A DNA stretch of 64,000 bases from an uncultured Collinsella sp. (GTDB lineage Bacteria > Actinomycetota > Coriobacteriia > Coriobacteriales > Coriobacteriaceae). The position numbers and the translations under genes were made by a program. The stretch is from the NCBI GenBank assembly GCA_958352845.1, contig CATWQC010000001.1:62001-126000 (forward strand), in the 5' to 3' direction. This document shows positions 53,418-63,259 of the stretch, piece by piece. The notes below the pieces were generated by a model. It was not told the DNA's origin. It searched no databases and was given only the letters and a program-made list of their open reading frames with translations. How positions within the stretch are numbered: the first letter of the stretch is position 1; each line of letters opens with the position of its first letter.

Positions 53418-54467
53418 ATGGACGTAACGTTCTCAACCTTCCTCGGCCAAATTGTGTCGAACCCAGTCCTTGCCGTCACCGTGATCCTCGCGTTGGGCGC
53501 CATCTTCGTCAATGGATGGACCGACGCGCCCAACGCCATCGCGACCTGCGTCACTACGCGTTGCATGCCCGCCCGCGCCGCCATTCTCATGAGCGCCGCA
53601 TTCAACTTCCTCGGCGTGCTCATCATGACGCACTTTAACGCGAGCGTCGCCAACACCATCTCACATATCGTCGACTTTGGCGGAAACAGCACCATGGCGC
53701 TCGCCTGCCTATGCGCGGCGCTGTTCTCCATCGTCGTCTACGGTGCCACGGCATCGCGTTTTGGCATCCCCACCTCGCAAAGCCACAGCCTTATCGCCGG
53801 CCTGACCGGTGCCGCCATCGCCCTCGGCGGCGCGAGCAGCGTCAACGTCCACGAGTGGATGAAGGTCATCTACGGCCTGGCGCTCTCCATCGGCCTGGGT
53901 TTTGTCATGGGCTGGGTCCTGTGCAAGCTCGTCTCGATTCTTTTCGCCGCCGCCAACAGACGACGTGCCAATGTCTTCTTTAAATACGCTCAGATCGCGA
54001 GCGCTGCGGCCATGAGCTTTATGCACGGCGCGCAGGATGGACAGAAGTTCATCGGCGTGCTCTTTTTAGGCGTGGCCTTCGCCAGCGGGCAGACGAGCGT
54101 CGGCGACGCCGGCATCCCCATCTGGATTATGCTGCTGTGCTCGGCCACTATGGGTATCGGTACCAGCGTGGGCGGTGAGCGCATCATCAAGTCCGTCGGC
54201 CAGAGCATGGTTAAGCTCGAGAAGTATCAGGGCTTCTCCGCCGACCTCGCGGGCGCCGCGAACCTGCTGCTTGCCACCCTTACCGGCATCCCCGTGTCCT
54301 CCACACACATCAAGACCTGCGCCATCATGGGCGTCGGTGCCGTCAAGCGCCTCTCGGCCATCAACTTCGGAGTCGTCAAGGACATGATGTTCACCTGGTT
54401 CTTCACCTTCCCCGCCTGCGGACTCATCAGCTTTGTCATGGCCAAGCTGTTCATGATGTTCCTCTAA
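53418..54467 (+). CDS. pitA: PiT-family inorganic phosphate transporter
   Basis: The 349-residue membrane protein carries the duplicated PiT signature: FVNGWTDAPNAIATCVTTR near residue 30 and MSFMHGAQDGQKFIGV near 195, plus GIPTSQSHSLIAG and GIPVSSTHIKTCAIMG. It is a low-affinity, ion-driven phosphate (metal-phosphate) carrier. Its ribosome site is weak. The next gene encodes the usual DUF47 partner. Confidence 0.92.
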   Translation: MDVTFSTFLGQIVSNPVLAVTVILALGAIFVNGWTDAPNAIATCVTTRCMPARAAILMSAAFNFLGVLIMTHFNASVANTISHIVDFGGNSTMALACLCAALFSIVVYGATASRFGIPTSQSHSLIAGLTGAAIALGGASSVNVHEWMKVIYGLALSIGLGFVMGWVLCKLVSILFAAANRRRANVFFKYAQIASAAAMSFMHGAQDGQKFIGVLFLGVAFASGQTSVGDAGIPIWIMLLCSATMGIGTSVGGERIIKSVGQSMVKLEKYQGFSADLAGAANLLLATLTGIPVSSTHIKTCAIMGVGAVKRLSAINFGVVKDMMFTWFFTFPACGLISFVMAKLFMMFL

Positions 54468-54534
54468 TCAAACCGAACGTCCATCCGGACCGCAACACTT
54501 CGCCCACCCGTCTTCGCCTCGAAAGGACCCACCC

Positions 54535-55158
54535 ATGGCAAAGAAACCCGATTCGTTCTACTTTGACAACTACGTCGCTTGCGCCGACCTCGCCGTCCAG
54601 GCCGCAGAGCTGCTCACCAAGATTTTTGAGAACTTCGATCCCGCGCAGATTCACGACATGCTCAATAAGATGCATGCGATTGAGCATGCGGCAGACAAGA
54701 AGCACCACGAGCTCGAAGACGCCCTGCTCACCGCCTTTATCACCCCGCTCGAGCGCGAGGATCTGGATCTGATGAGCTGCGCGCTCGACACCGTGCTCGA
54801 CCGTATTGAGGGCGTCGTGCAGCGCGTCTACTTCACCAACATTCAGAGCATCCATCCCGACGCCATCGTCATCGCCCACAAGGTGACTGACGCCTGCCGC
54901 GCCATGAAAGACCTGATGGTCGAGCTTCCCAACTACCGCAAGTCCAAAACGCTGCGCGAGCTGGTCATCCAGATCAACACCATCGAGTCCGAGGCCGACG
55001 AGCTCTACATCAACGCCATGCGCAACCTGCACGTTAACGGCAAGGATCCGCTCGAGGTCATCGCTTGGCGTGACGTCTACGCCTTCCTGGAGTACTGCGC
55101 CGACTGCTGCGAGAATGTGGCCGATGTTGTGGATTCGATTGTCATGAAGAACAGTTAA
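54535..55158 (+). CDS. DUF47 / PhoU-like partner of the PiT transporter
   Basis: The 207-residue all-helical protein has the PhoU-like pattern: YFDNYVACADLAVQAAELL, MHAIEHAADKKHHE, and WRDVYAFLEYCADCCENVADVVDSI, with acidic metal-binding residues. DUF47 proteins sit beside pit genes and are thought to regulate phosphate flux. The ATG is 67 bases after pitA with AAAGGA. Confidence 0.9.
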   Translation: MAKKPDSFYFDNYVACADLAVQAAELLTKIFENFDPAQIHDMLNKMHAIEHAADKKHHELEDALLTAFITPLEREDLDLMSCALDTVLDRIEGVVQRVYFTNIQSIHPDAIVIAHKVTDACRAMKDLMVELPNYRKSKTLRELVIQINTIESEADELYINAMRNLHVNGKDPLEVIAWRDVYAFLEYCADCCENVADVVDSIVMKNS

Positions 55159-55443
55159 TTGGGGGTACGTGTCCCGGCGGTCGCGGGCCCGGCCACTAAT
55201 AACCTTTTTCACTCCGGCTGCAAGCAGAGTCGTTCAAAAGGTTATTAGTGGCCGGGCCCGCTCCCTTACGTACCACCATTGGGAACTTTGGCTGATAGTT
55301 ATAGCGCAATGGGGGTTTGGCTGAAGGGACCTTTGGTATCCGTTCAGACACTTTGGCCCTCGATGAGCGTTTGGCTGATTGCTGCTTGGGTACTGTTTGG
55401 GTTACTTTGGGTTTGTTTGATTTTTAATTGTTGGAGGGCTTGT
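55159..55443. other. Gap holding palindrome H and AT-rich sequence
   Basis: 285 bases without a gene. The first part is the palindrome at 55183-55261. The rest (55270-55443) is T-rich on the plus strand (TTTGGCTG repeated loosely at 55287, 55317 and 55370) and reads as an open frame in phase with the nitroreductase but without a ribosome site. Confidence 0.5.
55183..55261. repeat. Long palindrome H (perfect 26-bp arms)
   Basis: Arms at 55183-55208 (GCGGGCCCGGCCACTAATAA then CCTTTT) and 55236-55261 with a 27-base loop; GGTACGT / ACGTACC lie further out as extra arms. It follows the DUF47 gene and could end its transcript. It shares the plan, not the sequence, of the TTGCGGTG family. Confidence 0.85.
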
Positions 55444-55974
55444 ATGTCTTATTTGGATCTGGCTCGGGGTCGGTATTCTTGTCGTGAGTTTGAGGATCGT
55501 TCTGTTGAGCAGGCTGTGGTGGATGCCATTGTTGAGGCTGGGCGTATTGCTCCTTCTGCTTGCAATAATCATCCAACCCGTGTGATGGTGTTGGATACGC
55601 CTGAGCTTCTGGAGAAGGCAGCTGCTTGTCAGCCTCGGTTTGCTCGTGATGGGTCTATCTTTGGCGCTCCGCTTATCTTCCTTATTTGCAGCGTTACCGA
55701 TGATGCCTGGGTGCGCCCGTATGATCAGATGAACTCGAGTGCCATCGATACTTCGATCGTCTGCGATCAGATGATGATGGAGGCCACCGAGCAGGGCCTG
55801 GGAACGTGCTGGGTATGCCATTTTAAGCCTGGGGTGGCACAGGAGCAGTTCAATCTGCCCAAAGGCGTCTATCCCTATCACATGCTCGTCTGTGGATATC
55901 CTGCCGACCACATCGCCGATCCCGAGCATCGCGAGGCCCGTACCATTCCCCTCTCCGACTTCCTCCTCAAGTAG
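55444..55974 (+). CDS. Nitroreductase family protein
   Basis: The 176-residue FMN-dependent oxidoreductase starts MSYLDLARGRYSCREF (FMN-phosphate Arg cluster), has APSACNNHPTRVMVLD, and GLGTCWVCHFKPG near the end. Such enzymes reduce nitro compounds, quinones or flavins; the substrate is unknown. ATG 55444 has GGAGG six bases upstream. The first 80 codons use T-ending codons (TCT, GCT, CGT, TTG) unlike all neighbours, while the last half returns to local usage, hinting at recent transfer or a mosaic gene. Confidence 0.85.
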   Translation: MSYLDLARGRYSCREFEDRSVEQAVVDAIVEAGRIAPSACNNHPTRVMVLDTPELLEKAAACQPRFARDGSIFGAPLIFLICSVTDDAWVRPYDQMNSSAIDTSIVCDQMMMEATEQGLGTCWVCHFKPGVAQEQFNLPKGVYPYHMLVCGYPADHIADPEHREARTIPLSDFLLK

Positions 55975-56021
55975 GTTTTGGGACATGCCTTAAAACCTAC
56001 CCTTGACCGCTCACCCGTTCG

Positions 56022-56059
56022 CCGAGTTCTGCGCCATTATGTGCAGGGCTCGGTTTTTT
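56022..56059 (+). terminator. Terminator after the nitroreductase gene
   Basis: CCGAG..CTGC and GCAG..CTCGG pair (56022-56053) and are followed by TTTTTT. Confidence 0.85.
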
Positions 56060-56084
56060 ATGTTACGCACTCCGGCACAGTCAT

Positions 56085-56114
56085 AAAAAAGGACCCGCAA
56101 GCTGCGGGTCCTTT
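56085..56114 (-). terminator. Terminator after divIVA
   Basis: AAAGGACCCGC and GCGGGTCCTTT (56088-56114) pair perfectly; TTTTTT on the minus strand. Confidence 0.92.
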
Positions 56115-56140
56115 CTAGGCACTAAATTGTAGGCCGAATG

Positions 56141-56815
56141 TTAGTCCAGGTCGTCGGCAGCAAAGTTGTCGATCGGGGCGAAGGGATCGGCCACGGGGAC
56201 AACCGGGTCAGCGACGGGCAGCGGCTCGGCGGGAACAGTCACTGCAGGAGAAGCGGCAGAACCGACCGGCGTGGAAGCCATCAGATCGGCCGGGAAGGAA
56301 TTCTGGGCATCGTCCATGAAGTGCTGGATGAGCTTGAGATACTCTGCCTTGAACTCCTCACGGGAAGCCTTGAGACGATCGATCTCCTCGAGCTCGGCCT
56401 GCTTCTCGGTCAGAGCCTGGCGGATAACCTCGCGGGCCTTGGCGTCAGCCTCGTTGCGGATACGCTCAGCGTTCTCGTTGGCATCGTTGACGATGGTCTC
56501 AGCGGTCTGCTGGGCAGCGATCAGGGCAGCGGAAATCTGGCGCTCCTGAGCGGAGAAGTCAGGGGCGGGAGCAGCCACGGGGGCGGCAGGAACGGCCTGG
56601 GCGGTGGCATCCTGAGCCTGGGCAAGCTGAGCCTGCGCATCGGCAAGCTGCTGCTCGGTAGCAGTCAGACGACCCTTAAGGTCGACGATCTTAGCGAGCA
56701 TAGCGTCAACCTCGGAGGACAGCGTCTCCAAGAAGACGTCGACCTCGGCAGGATCGTAGCCACGCTTGGCCTCAGAGAAAGTCTGAGCCTGGATGTCTGC
56801 AGGGGTAATAGCCAT
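56141..56815 (-). CDS. divIVA: DivIVA-domain cell division / polar growth protein
   Basis: The 224-residue protein starts with the membrane-binding DivIVA motif (MAITPADIQAQTFSEAKRGYDPAEVDVFLE), followed by two coiled coils (about 30-70 and 92-165) split by an Ala/Pro linker, and a Pro/Ala/Val-rich tail. It marks negatively curved membrane and recruits division or wall-growth proteins. Last gene of the division cluster. Confidence 0.93.
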   Translation of the reverse strand: MAITPADIQAQTFSEAKRGYDPAEVDVFLETLSSEVDAMLAKIVDLKGRLTATEQQLADAQAQLAQAQDATAQAVPAAPVAAPAPDFSAQERQISAALIAAQQTAETIVNDANENAERIRNEADAKAREVIRQALTEKQAELEEIDRLKASREEFKAEYLKLIQHFMDDAQNSFPADLMASTPVGSAASPAVTVPAEPLPVADPVVPVADPFAPIDNFAADDLD

Positions 56816-56876
56816 AACAAGTCTCCTTTTTCATCGCCTCGGCGCTACACGCCCGACGTAAGTTACTAAGACAGTT

Positions 56877-57158
56877 CTACACGAGTATACCTATAAGAAG
56901 CTGCAGAACCAGCCTCTGCACCAACTGCAACGCAATAATCGCAACGACCGGCGAAAAATCGATACCGCCCATCGGCGGGATGAAACGACGGAACAGGTTG
57001 AGCCACGGACCGCACACGCTATCAAGCACCGCAGCAATATCCTGAAGCAAACCACCCTGCTTCATGGGAATCCACGTCATAAAGCAGTAGACGACAATGA
57101 GCGTGGAATAGAAGTTGAACAGCGTGTTGACCAGCTGGACGATAGTGTAGATGTTGAT
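56877..57158 (-). CDS. yggT: YggT family membrane protein with an apparent ATC start codon
   Basis: The protein (about 93 residues, two membrane spans) reads NIYTIVQLVNTLFNFYSTLI, then VVYCFMTWIPM, FRRFIPPMGGIDFSPVVAII and LQLLIGILV, the YggT/YlmG pattern. There is no ATG, GTG or TTG between the upstream stop and Met at 57080, which would delete the first span. GAGGAG (57170-57165) lies six bases before an ATC at 57158, which fits the family N-terminus, so ATC initiation (or a base error/mutation) is inferred. It lies between sepF and divIVA as usual. Confidence 0.75.
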   Translation of the reverse strand: MNIYTIVQLVNTLFNFYSTLIVVYCFMTWIPMKQGGLLQDIAAVLDSVCGPWLNLFRRFIPPMGGIDFSPVVAIIALQLVQRLVLQLLIGILV

Positions 57159-57179
57159 GGGAATCTCCTCGTCTTGTCT

Positions 57180-57902
57180 TTACTTAAGGTAGCCGTCGGC
57201 ACGAAGCTTCTTGAGATCGGAATCTTTGACCTCGCAACCGGCGGGCAGCACCATGAACACGCGGTCGCCCACCTCCTTGACCGTGGCACCCAGACCGCAG
57301 GCAAAGCCGTAAGAGAAGTCCAAGACGCGCTTGGCAACTTCGGTGCGTACGCCCACAAAAATCAGTGCGACAGGCTGCTTGGTGCGAACGCGGCGCACCA
57401 CAGTCTCCACGTCGTCATAGCTCTCGGGGCGCAGGACATAGGCCGGCAGCTGCGGCGTGGCGTTGATGATATTGCTCGCATAGGCCGAGGCATCGCTCGG
57501 TGCAGGCGCGGGTGCAGCGGCGGCACGGGCGCGGGTATTCTCGGCGTAGCTCGAAGGCGTGTCATAGGCACCGGGACGATAACCGCTCGCAACACTGTCC
57601 TGCGAGCGCGAAGGCGGGTTATACGTCGTGGCATGGCGGGAGTCATCGCCGACCAGCTGACCGGAGCGCGTATACACGGCAACCGACTCAGCTTCACCGC
57701 GGCGCGTCTGACCAAGCAGGCCGTTGCTCGGCTCGTCTTGGGTGTAGAAGCCCTCGCCCGAAGCACCGCTGTAGCCGTTGCCCTGATAACTATCGTCATA
57801 GCCGTCATCGTAGCCGTAGTCGTCGTCCTGGCCATAACCCTGGTCGTAACCCTGCTGGCCGCCCAGGTGCATCTTATTTTTAATCTCGTCAAGGAAGCCC
57901 AT
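57180..57902 (-). CDS. sepF: Cell division protein SepF
   Basis: The 240-residue protein has the N-terminal amphipathic membrane anchor MGFLDEIKNKMHLGG, a long Gly/Tyr/Asp-rich disordered linker (about 20-135), and the C-terminal SepF domain (YVLRPESYDDVETVVRRVRT, RVLDFSYGFACGLGATVKEVGDRVFMVLP). SepF tethers FtsZ to the membrane; actinomycetes lack FtsA and rely on it. ATG 57902 is fixed by the anchor. Confidence 0.94.
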   Translation of the reverse strand: MGFLDEIKNKMHLGGQQGYDQGYGQDDDYGYDDGYDDSYQGNGYSGASGEGFYTQDEPSNGLLGQTRRGEAESVAVYTRSGQLVGDDSRHATTYNPPSRSQDSVASGYRPGAYDTPSSYAENTRARAAAAPAPAPSDASAYASNIINATPQLPAYVLRPESYDDVETVVRRVRTKQPVALIFVGVRTEVAKRVLDFSYGFACGLGATVKEVGDRVFMVLPAGCEVKDSDLKKLRADGYLK

Positions 57903-57962
57903 GGTTGTGTCCTCTCGCGGTTTAGTGCAGGCGCCCCGATAATCAGTGCGCACTTCAGAGCC

Positions 57963-58700
57963 TTATTTTACTGCAAACTCCGGGCTAAATACTACCCTGC
58001 CCAGGCGAACGAGCGTAGAGCCCTCCTCAAGGGCAGGCTCAAAGTCCTCGCTCATGCCGCAGGAAAGCTCAGGCAGGTTCAAATCGGGATGCGCCGCCTC
58101 CAGCTCATCCCTCAGCTCACGAAGCCCCGCAAAGGTGCGGCGTGCCACATCCTTATTCCCCCGGGGCGCCATAGTCATAAGCCCCTGTACGCAAATTCCC
58201 TCAAGTTCCGCAAGCTCGCCCGCGTCGGCACGAATCTCATCGGGCGAAAAGCCTCCCTTCGACTCCTCACCACTCACATTGACCTCAATGAGCACACGCT
58301 GGGGGCCGGCGAGCTCGCCTGCCTCAATCTTGCGGACAGCACGGCTCGAGATCGCCTGCGCCAGATGCAGCGAACCCACCGAGTGAATCAGCTCGGCTGA
58401 GCCCAGCACCGCATTGATCTTATTGGTCTGCAGGTTGCCGATCATATCGAAGCGCACCTCGGGCAGCTCCGGATGCTCCGCCAGACCCGTGAGCTTGCGA
58501 ACCAGCTCCTGCGGGCGATTCTCGGCAAAATGGCGATACCCCGCCTGGATGGCGGCAACGGTCTCATCGACACCAACGGTCTTGGACACGGCAATGAGGC
58601 GCGCGGCGTCGTGGGGACGGCCTGCGCGATCGAGCGCCGCATAAAAACGTTCCAGAATCTGCTCGCGGCGAGCGCGCATCAAGTCCAAATAGTTATCCAT
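57963..58700 (-). CDS. yggS: PLP homeostasis protein YggS
   Basis: The 245-residue alanine-racemase-fold protein binds PLP through the lysine in LIAVSKTVG (about residue 41) and has FAENRPQELVRK, DMIGNLQTNK, IEVNVSGEESKGG, MTMAPRG and LSCGMSEDFEPAL. It keeps PLP and amino acid pools balanced and is the ylmE gene of Gram-positive division clusters. ATG 58700 has GGAGG nine bases upstream. Confidence 0.94.
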   Translation of the reverse strand: MDNYLDLMRARREQILERFYAALDRAGRPHDAARLIAVSKTVGVDETVAAIQAGYRHFAENRPQELVRKLTGLAEHPELPEVRFDMIGNLQTNKINAVLGSAELIHSVGSLHLAQAISSRAVRKIEAGELAGPQRVLIEVNVSGEESKGGFSPDEIRADAGELAELEGICVQGLMTMAPRGNKDVARRTFAGLRELRDELEAAHPDLNLPELSCGMSEDFEPALEEGSTLVRLGRVVFSPEFAVK

Positions 58701-58819
58701 TGCCAATCGCCTCCGCTGACAGCCAAACAAGTAGTCCCATGCTATCGCAAGAGCGCGACCCCGCATGTGCAAGGCCGCGCTCACTTAGGTATTTACAATC
58801 TTTCGACGAACGGAATTAC

Positions 58820-59677
58820 TTACTCCTCGTCGTCCTCGCCATCGTCCTCGTCCTCAAGATGATCGAGCAGGTAGCGAAGACCCTCGCTGACCTCGTTAGT
58901 GGGCACCTTGGCAACGTAGCGAGCGTCGACGGCGGGCCTCATGATAACACCCTCGCCCGAAGGCACGCGCATGCTCTCGAGCTCATCCTCATCAGTGCAG
59001 GCGATATCACCGGCAGTCATACGCTGTCCGGTCAACAGGAAGGTCAGACGGCAGGCGGCATCGATGGAAATCGAGGCGATGCGATCGAGATAGCGCGATA
59101 CCATGATGGCGCGGCGCAGGTCGTCATAGTTGCTGTCGTCGTCCATAAAATCGCCCGTGTCCATGCGGTTAAAGGTGCGGAAGAACTTCTCGTAGGCGGC
59201 GTGCACTGGCTCGTCCTCGACGGCCAAGTTGCAGATGATGGACATGTCGTTGGTGACGAGCGCAGAAAGCGAAGAGCCCAGCACCTGGTAGACGGCCTCA
59301 GCCTCGGCCTCGACCGTGCCGACAAGCTCCTTGGGCAGCGAGATGTCGGCCTTGATCATATGACGCGTGGCGCGGCAAATCTGGCGAACCTTATCGGTCA
59401 TGCGCTGCAGGTTAAAGTCGACGTAGATGATCGTCTGCAGCAAGCGGAAGTCGGAGGCGACCGGTGACTGCGTGGCAATCAGGTTGTAGCAGACGGCCTC
59501 CAGGTTGGCGCAGCGTGCGTCAATCGAAAGCGTGCGCTTCTTGGTCTTGGTGGCGAGCTTGCGGTCGTCGGTCACATAGGCCTTCACGGCATCGTGGAGG
59601 GCCAGATCGACGGCCTCGTAGATGCTCAGCATCTCGTGACGGGCCTCGATGAGCTGACGGGAAAACAGTTTGCGCAT
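58820..59677 (-). CDS. phoU: Phosphate-specific transport regulator PhoU
   Basis: The 285-residue protein has two PhoU three-helix units (LHDAVKAYVTDDRKL, VDFNLQRMTDKVRQI, then MVSRYLDRIASISIDAA). A C-terminal extension of about 65 residues ends in a very acidic run (EDEDDGEDDEE) not seen in E. coli PhoU. It links Pst activity to the phosphate two-component system. Last gene of pstSCAB-phoU. Confidence 0.9.
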   Translation of the reverse strand: MRKLFSRQLIEARHEMLSIYEAVDLALHDAVKAYVTDDRKLATKTKKRTLSIDARCANLEAVCYNLIATQSPVASDFRLLQTIIYVDFNLQRMTDKVRQICRATRHMIKADISLPKELVGTVEAEAEAVYQVLGSSLSALVTNDMSIICNLAVEDEPVHAAYEKFFRTFNRMDTGDFMDDDSNYDDLRRAIMVSRYLDRIASISIDAACRLTFLLTGQRMTAGDIACTDEDELESMRVPSGEGVIMRPAVDARYVAKVPTNEVSEGLRYLLDHLEDEDDGEDDEE

Positions 59678-59769
59678 GGTTCACTCCAATCAGTTGGGTG
59701 CGGTCATGCCGCCCGCACAGTGAATACGCACCGGACCAGATCCGATCGGCTTGGGACTAGTCGCACCGA

Positions 59770-60573
<804 letters not shown>

Positions 60574-60585
60574 GGGACTCCTTAA

Positions 60586-61491
60586 CTAGCGACGCTTGCG
60601 CGACAGGAAGCGCGCAAACAGGTTGAAGGCCAAAATGATCACCATCAGCAAGAGCGCGGTGCCGTAGGCTGCGTTCATGTTGATGCCGTCGTTGGCAAGC
60701 AGGTACAGGTGAACGGTCATGGGACGACCGGAATCGAGCGGCGAAATAGGTAGATTGATGGCCTGGCCCATGGTGTAGAGCACCACGGCGGTCTCGCCGA
60801 TGGCACGGCCGATGGCAAGGACGATGCCCGTGGCAATGCGGCCAAAGGCCGAAGGAAGCACGATCTTGGAGACGACCTGCCACTTGGTAGCGCCCAGGCC
60901 GTACGCGCCCCAACGGATATAGCGCGGAACGGCGCGAATGGCTTCTTCGGTGGTGCGCATGACGATGGGAAGCATCAAGAGCGCGAGTGCCAGAGCGGCC
61001 GAGACCATCGAAAGGCCCAGGCCCATAGCCTCGACAAACAAGGCGTAGCCAAACAGGCCCATAACGATGGAGGGCACCGAGGCCAAAGCGTCAGCAGCGT
61101 AGCGAATGAGCTCGACGACCTTGCCCTGCTTGGCGTACTCGGCCAGATAGACGGCTGCCAGCACAGCGATCGGCGTGCAGATAAGCATGGCGAGCGCCGT
61201 CACGTAGACGGTCGAGACGATCGTGGGCCAAATTCCGCCCTCGGCGTTGACGCCCTGGGGCCAACCGAAGATAAAGTCGAGCGAGATGTGTGGCAGGCCG
61301 TTGATGACCACGTAGGCGATGATAGCGACCAGCACCAGCGTGGTGATGTAGGCAGCGGCACGAAACACGCCAAGCATGATCTTGTTGGACAGGTCCTTGT
61401 TGATGCGGCCCTTCTTGCCGTGGGAAAGGGCACGCTTGATGCGCTCGCGCGACGAGGTCGTATCGACCGTCGTGTCAACGGAATCGGACAT
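60586..61491 (-). CDS. pstA: Phosphate ABC transporter permease
   Basis: The 301-residue six-span permease has ALASVPSIVMGLFGYALFV and the ATPase-contact segment AIRAVPRYIRWGAYGLGATKWQV. It forms the channel with PstC. Starts 3 bases after pstC. Confidence 0.93.
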   Translation of the reverse strand: MSDSVDTTVDTTSSRERIKRALSHGKKGRINKDLSNKIMLGVFRAAAYITTLVLVAIIAYVVINGLPHISLDFIFGWPQGVNAEGGIWPTIVSTVYVTALAMLICTPIAVLAAVYLAEYAKQGKVVELIRYAADALASVPSIVMGLFGYALFVEAMGLGLSMVSAALALALLMLPIVMRTTEEAIRAVPRYIRWGAYGLGATKWQVVSKIVLPSAFGRIATGIVLAIGRAIGETAVVLYTMGQAINLPISPLDSGRPMTVHLYLLANDGINMNAAYGTALLLMVIILAFNLFARFLSRKRR

Positions 61492-61494
61492 AGC

Positions 61495-62421
61495 CTACCC
61501 CCTCTTCTTCTTGGAAATCAGACGAACGATACCCACCAGCGTGGCGGAGATGATAAACAGGACCACACCCATGCCGAACAGCGCCGAGCGGTGCAGACCC
61601 GAGGAATAGCTCATGTCGAGCGCAATCTGGCTCGTGAGCGTCGAGATGGGGCTCGCAATGCTGTCGGGAATAACCGGGGCGTTACCTACGACCATGAGCA
61701 CGGCCATGGTCTCGCCGATGGCACGGCCCATACCCAGCACGATGGCATCAACGATACCCAGCTTCGCGGCAGGTAGCACGACCTTATAGATGGTCTGCCA
61801 CTTTGTGGCGCCCATGGCATACGATGCCTCGCGAATGCCCATGGGAATGGAATTGAGAGCATCGATGGTGAGCGTGGTGATGGTAGGGACGATCATGATG
61901 GCGAGCACAAACCACGCCGTCAGCGCACCAAAACCAAGGCCGCCGGTCAGTTGTGCGATAAACGGGCGGATGATGATCATGCCAAAGAAGCCGTAGATGA
62001 TGGAGGGTATGCCCGCCAGCAGGTCAACGGCGGGGCTGATGAGCTTGCGCACGCGCTTGCTGGCAATCTCGACCAGGTAAACGGCCGTACCCACGCCCAG
62101 CGGCACGCCCATGGCGAGCGCACCGACGGTCACCAGACCCGAGCCAGCAAGCAGCGACAAGATGCCGTAGTGGCCCTCGGAAGGCGCCCACGTAAAGCTA
62201 AAGAAGTCAGCCAGACCGATGTCAGTAAAGACGGGCAGCGCCGAGTACGTGGTAAAGACAAAAATCAGGATGACGGTAACGACCGCCAAGAACGCGCAGG
62301 CAAAGAAGATCCACTGCAGCGCCTTCTCCTTGATATAGGTACTGCGCGATACGAGCGCCAGCTCGCGCTTCTTGGGCGTCTGAACATTCTGCTCAGTCTG
62401 GGAGTTTTCCTGTGCTTCCAT
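61495..62421 (-). CDS. pstC: Phosphate ABC transporter permease
   Basis: The 308-residue six-span permease has LLAGIPSIIYGFFGMIIIRP and IPMGIREASYAMGATKWQT. I chose ATG 62421, eight bases after GGGGAG, over the GTG at 62430. It starts one base after the pstS stop codon. Confidence 0.93.
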   Translation of the reverse strand: MEAQENSQTEQNVQTPKKRELALVSRSTYIKEKALQWIFFACAFLAVVTVILIFVFTTYSALPVFTDIGLADFFSFTWAPSEGHYGILSLLAGSGLVTVGALAMGVPLGVGTAVYLVEIASKRVRKLISPAVDLLAGIPSIIYGFFGMIIIRPFIAQLTGGLGFGALTAWFVLAIMIVPTITTLTIDALNSIPMGIREASYAMGATKWQTIYKVVLPAAKLGIVDAIVLGMGRAIGETMAVLMVVGNAPVIPDSIASPISTLTSQIALDMSYSSGLHRSALFGMGVVLFIISATLVGIVRLISKKKRG

Positions 62422-62422
62422 G

Positions 62423-63259
62423 CTACTCACTCCCCTTCTCGTCGTTGGTGACGGGAATAAAGCCCGCCTCGCGAATCTGCTTGTCCATCTTTTCGGACGT
62501 CACATAGTCGATGTAATCCTGCGCCTGCTGCGAAGGCACACCCTTCACAAAGAAGTAAAGGTCGCGCGAGATGGGATAGCCGCCACTCGCGACCGTCTTC
62601 TCGGACGCCTCAACATGATTGACCGAGACGGCCTTGACCGAGGTCTTGGCGTTGAGGCTATCGACGAAGCCCAGCGAAATGTAGCCAATGGCACCGCGCG
62701 AACGAGATACCACGTCGCGCACCTGGCCCGTGCCCGAAAGAACGGCCGAGCGGCGATCGAACGGGGTGCCGTCCATCACGATGGTGCGAAAGGCCTCACG
62801 CGTGCCGGACGCCTCATCTCGGTTGATGACCTGAATCCTCAGGTCCTCGCCACCGACTTCTTTCCAGTTGGTGATCTTGCCGGCGTAAATATCGCGGAGC
62901 TGCTCGGTCGAGAGGTTATCGACCGGGTTATCGTCGTTCACGATGACCGCGATACCGTCGTGGGCAATGACGATGGGAGTCAGGCCCAGATCCTGTTCGT
63001 CGGCATTGAGTCCACGGGAGGAGCTGGCGATATCGGCCGTGCCGGCGCTGACGGCCTCGATGCCAGCGGAAGAACCCAAACCGGAAACGAGCACGTCGAT
63101 GCCGGTCTCCTCCTTAAAGCCCTCGGCCGCAATCTCGGCGATAGGAAGGCAGGTCGTGGAGCCAGCGACGGTAATGGAAGAGGTAGAAGATCCCGAAGAA
63201 CAGGCGCACAGCGTAAGCGTAAGCACAGCGGCGCTCAGGACCGATACGATCTTTCTCAT
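62423..63259 (-). CDS. pstS: Phosphate-binding lipoprotein
   Basis: The 278-residue protein has a signal peptide with lipobox LCAC (Cys about 20) and the phosphate-binding motifs ITVAGSTTCLPIAE, GLGSSAGIEAVSAGTADIASSSR and RDEASGTREAF. It delivers phosphate to PstCA. Its ATG overlaps the pgeF stop by 4 bases, so it is translationally coupled to that unrelated gene. Confidence 0.95.
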   Translation of the reverse strand: MRKIVSVLSAAVLTLTLCACSSGSSTSSITVAGSTTCLPIAEIAAEGFKEETGIDVLVSGLGSSAGIEAVSAGTADIASSSRGLNADEQDLGLTPIVIAHDGIAVIVNDDNPVDNLSTEQLRDIYAGKITNWKEVGGEDLRIQVINRDEASGTREAFRTIVMDGTPFDRRSAVLSGTGQVRDVVSRSRGAIGYISLGFVDSLNAKTSVKAVSVNHVEASEKTVASGGYPISRDLYFFVKGVPSQQAQDYIDYVTSEKMDKQIREAGFIPVTNDEKGSE

